NCBI GenBank assembly: GCA_040307715.1
Contig: JAWRJC010000069.1
Span: forward strand, 1-7,015
DNA: 7,015 bases
DNA from: RUG13615 sp040307715
GTDB lineage: Bacteria; Bacillota; Clostridia; Peptostreptococcales; Anaerovoracaceae
Reading direction: 5' to 3'
Under the pieces are notes generated by a model. That model saw nothing but the letters and a program-made list of their open reading frames with translations, did not search any database and was not told the DNA's origin. A program made the translations under genes and the position numbers. Positions within the stretch are counted from its first letter, which is position 1. Every line of letters begins with the position of its first letter. Positions 5,531-7,015 of the stretch are shown piece by piece.

Positions 5531-6886
5531 ATGGACCTGACACAGGACCCTCTGATATTAGCCATTGAGATCATCGTTGTCATCGCGCTGCTGGTGATGC
5601 TGGCGCTGCTGAATGCGGCGGATAAGGCCATCGACGCCTGCGGCTGGACAGCGGTCAGACAGCTTGCCGACGACGGCGACAAGCGCGCGAAGCGCCTGCT
5701 GCTGATCTTCAACAAACCCTCCAATTACATGGCGGCGGCCAAGATCCTCATGGTCTTCTGCAGTACCGTCGCGGGAGCGCTTCTTATGATGCGGCTCTTT
5801 GCAAAGTACGCGGCGGATGAAAACGGGATGTTCATGCAGGGGCGCGGCCTGGTGGTCCTCCTGATCGCGGCGGCGGTCTATGCGGTCGTGCTCGTATCGT
5901 TTGTCATTATCCTGCCGCGGCAGCTCGCGCAGAGGGAACCCGAAAAGACTGCTCTGGCGCTGTCAGGATACGCGCTGTTCTTCTCGCGTCTTTGCAGACC
6001 GTTCGTGGTGCTGGACAGAGGACTTGCCGGCGGGATCCTGAAGATGCTCGGCAAGGGCGGTTACGAAGAGGAAGATGAGTTCTCGGAAGACGAGGTCATG
6101 ACGATGCTCGAAGTCGGGCAGGAGACCGGTGTCCTCAAGGAGGAAGGCCGGAAGATGATCGACTCCATCTTCGCGTTCGACGACAAACTTGCCTACGAGA
6201 TCATGACGCCCCGTACGGACGTCTTCATGATCGACATCAACGATGAGCCCTCGGAATACGAGGATGAACTCATGCAGCTGACCTACACGCGCGTTCCCGT
6301 CTACGAGGACGACAGCGACAATATCATCGGGATCCTCAACATCAAGGACTACCTGATCAAAGCCAGGGAAAACGGATTTGACAAGGTGAACATCCGTGAG
6401 ATCCTGCGCAAGCCGTTCTTCGTACCGGACACAAAGAACATCGACAGCCTGTTCTACGAGCTCCAGAAAACCAAGCAGCACATTGCCGTCCTGATCGATG
6501 AATACGGCGGGTTTGCGGGTATCGTTACGATGGAGGACATCATCGAGGAAGTCATGGGTGAGATCGATGACGAATACGATGAGGAAGAACCGGAAATCAA
6601 GAAAGTTAACTATAATACTTATATCGTAGAAGGCGACATGGACCTTGATGACCTGAACGAGGTCATCGGCTCGGACTTCGAATCGGATTACAGTGAGACG
6701 ATCGGCGGCTTCCTGCTCGACATGCTCGGGGAGATCCCGGATGACGGCGAGGAGAGGGAGATCCGCTTTGACCGTTATATCTGCCTGATTGAAGAGATCC
6801 GCGACCGCCGTATCGAACGGATCCGTCTGACGATCCGCGATGAGGAGGATCTGGCGCGCGAAGCGAAAGAAAAGGAAGAGGAATAG
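5531..6886 (+). CDS. DUF21 / CBS-pair / CorC_HlyC membrane protein
   Basis: This 451-residue protein has the hemolysin C/CorC (CNNM-like) layout. A DUF21 membrane domain has hydrophobic segments near 8-29, 66-90 and 107-132, and a weaker one near 142-165. An acidic linker follows (178-190), then EVMTMLEVGQETGVLKEEG (188-206). The CBS pair spans about 222-350, including IMTPRTDVFMID, TRVPVYEDDSDNIIGILNIKDYL and HIAVLIDEYGGFAGIVTMEDIIEEVMGEI in pieces. The CorC_HlyC domain (about 358-437) ends in a charged tail. Relatives transport or exchange Mg2+, Co2+ or Na+; direct hemolysin activity is not established. The cytoplasmic half is canonical, but the DUF21 half lacks several usual residues (see findings). 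The start has AAAGGA at 5519-5524, six bases before ATG. It lies 51 bp after trhP and 5 bp before mtaB, with no terminator between, so it is probably in the same operon. Confidence 0.9.
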   Translation: MDLTQDPLILAIEIIVVIALLVMLALLNAADKAIDACGWTAVRQLADDGDKRAKRLLLIFNKPSNYMAAAKILMVFCSTVAGALLMMRLFAKYAADENGMFMQGRGLVVLLIAAAVYAVVLVSFVIILPRQLAQREPEKTALALSGYALFFSRLCRPFVVLDRGLAGGILKMLGKGGYEEEDEFSEDEVMTMLEVGQETGVLKEEGRKMIDSIFAFDDKLAYEIMTPRTDVFMIDINDEPSEYEDELMQLTYTRVPVYEDDSDNIIGILNIKDYLIKARENGFDKVNIREILRKPFFVPDTKNIDSLFYELQKTKQHIAVLIDEYGGFAGIVTMEDIIEEVMGEIDDEYDEEEPEIKKVNYNTYIVEGDMDLDDLNEVIGSDFESDYSETIGGFLLDMLGEIPDDGEEREIRFDRYICLIEEIRDRRIERIRLTIRDEEDLAREAKEKEEE

Positions 6887-6891
6887 CTGTC

Positions 6892-7015
6892 TTGGAGCAG
6901 AAAAGAGTCGCATTCCACACGCTGGGATGCCGTGTCAACCAATATGAAACAGAAGCTATGAAGCGCCTCTTTGAGGAACGCGGCTATACCGTCGTCGGCG
7001 AGGAAGACCCCGCCG
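6892..7015 (+). CDS. mtaB: tRNA t6A37 methylthiotransferase MtaB, N-terminal fragment (3' end outside window)
   Basis: MtaB is a radical-SAM enzyme that converts t6A37 to ms2t6A37 in tRNAs reading ANN codons. Only 41 codons are visible, but they contain KRVAFHTLGCRVNQYETEAM, the MtaB/YqeV form of the N-terminal UPF0004 domain. Cys13 is the first ligand of the auxiliary iron-sulfur cluster. MiaB would read closer to T-F/Y-G-C-Q-M-N and RimO to S-L-G-C-P-K-N. The likely start is TTG at 6892, five bases after the preceding stop, with GAGGA at 6878-6882 as Shine-Dalgarno (nine-base spacing). The first in-frame ATG, at 6958, would remove the essential cysteine. The radical-SAM CxxxCxxC motif and TRAM domain lie beyond the window. 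Confidence 0.88.
   Translation, partial: MEQKRVAFHTLGCRVNQYETEAMKRLFEERGYTVVGEEDPA

Noticed and set aside
6611..6616. TATAAT inside the CorC-like gene as an internal promoter for mtaB
   Set aside because: No -35 match lies at the right distance (6588-6593 is AACCGG). The AT-rich patch is explained by codons for V-N-Y-N-T-Y.
5963..6913. 316-codon minus-strand ORF opposite the CorC-like gene
   Set aside because: It is a shadow of the CBS/CorC reading frame, whose plus-strand motifs are unmistakable.

Overview
The window reads as a compact stretch of ordinary chromosome from a Bacillota (Firmicutes) bacterium with an unusually GC-rich genome, roughly 55-60% by eye. The evidence is RNase J, a YlbF/YmcA-family protein, an EF-P with a Bacillus-type lysine loop, and the gene order mltG - trmR - U32 (trhP), which matches B. 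subtilis yrrL-yrrM-yrrO. From remembered gene neighbourhoods a clostridial (Lachnospiraceae-like) or erysipelotrichial source is plausible, but the sequence does not settle it. I see no phage, transposon, CRISPR, rRNA or tRNA gene. All supported genes are on the + strand.

Layout. Positions 1-1198 hold the C-terminal two thirds of RNase J. A small YlbF-family gene follows (1240-1575). Positions 1576-1809 are a 234-bp gap that carries a strong extended -10 promoter, overlapping dyads in the presumed 5' leader, and a doubtful small ORF with a good Shine-Dalgarno. Elongation factor P occupies 1810-2370. Positions 2371-2520 are a 150-bp gap dominated by a long imperfect hairpin (2448-2497) just upstream of mltG. 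From 2521 to the right edge five genes are closely packed with no visible terminator: mltG, trmR, a U32-family trhP, a DUF21/CBS/CorC membrane protein, and the first 41 codons of mtaB, which starts with TTG at 6892.

How the genes fit together. Most act on RNA or translation. RNase J degrades and matures RNA. YlbF-family proteins modulate RNase Y-dependent decay in Bacillus. EF-P rescues ribosomes stalled at polyproline. TrhP and TrmR successively make ho5U and mo5U at wobble position 34 of tRNAs. MtaB thiomethylates t6A37. MltG (septal or lateral-wall glycan release) and the CorC-like protein (probable divalent-cation or Na+ transport) are the envelope members. MltG is the only protein here with a Pro-Pro-Gly stretch, and it lies directly downstream of efp.

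I found no clearly new system. The most worthwhile leads are the overlapping dyads at the efp start site, the long hairpin before mltG, and a CorC-family protein whose DUF21 membrane domain lacks several residues usually conserved in the family.
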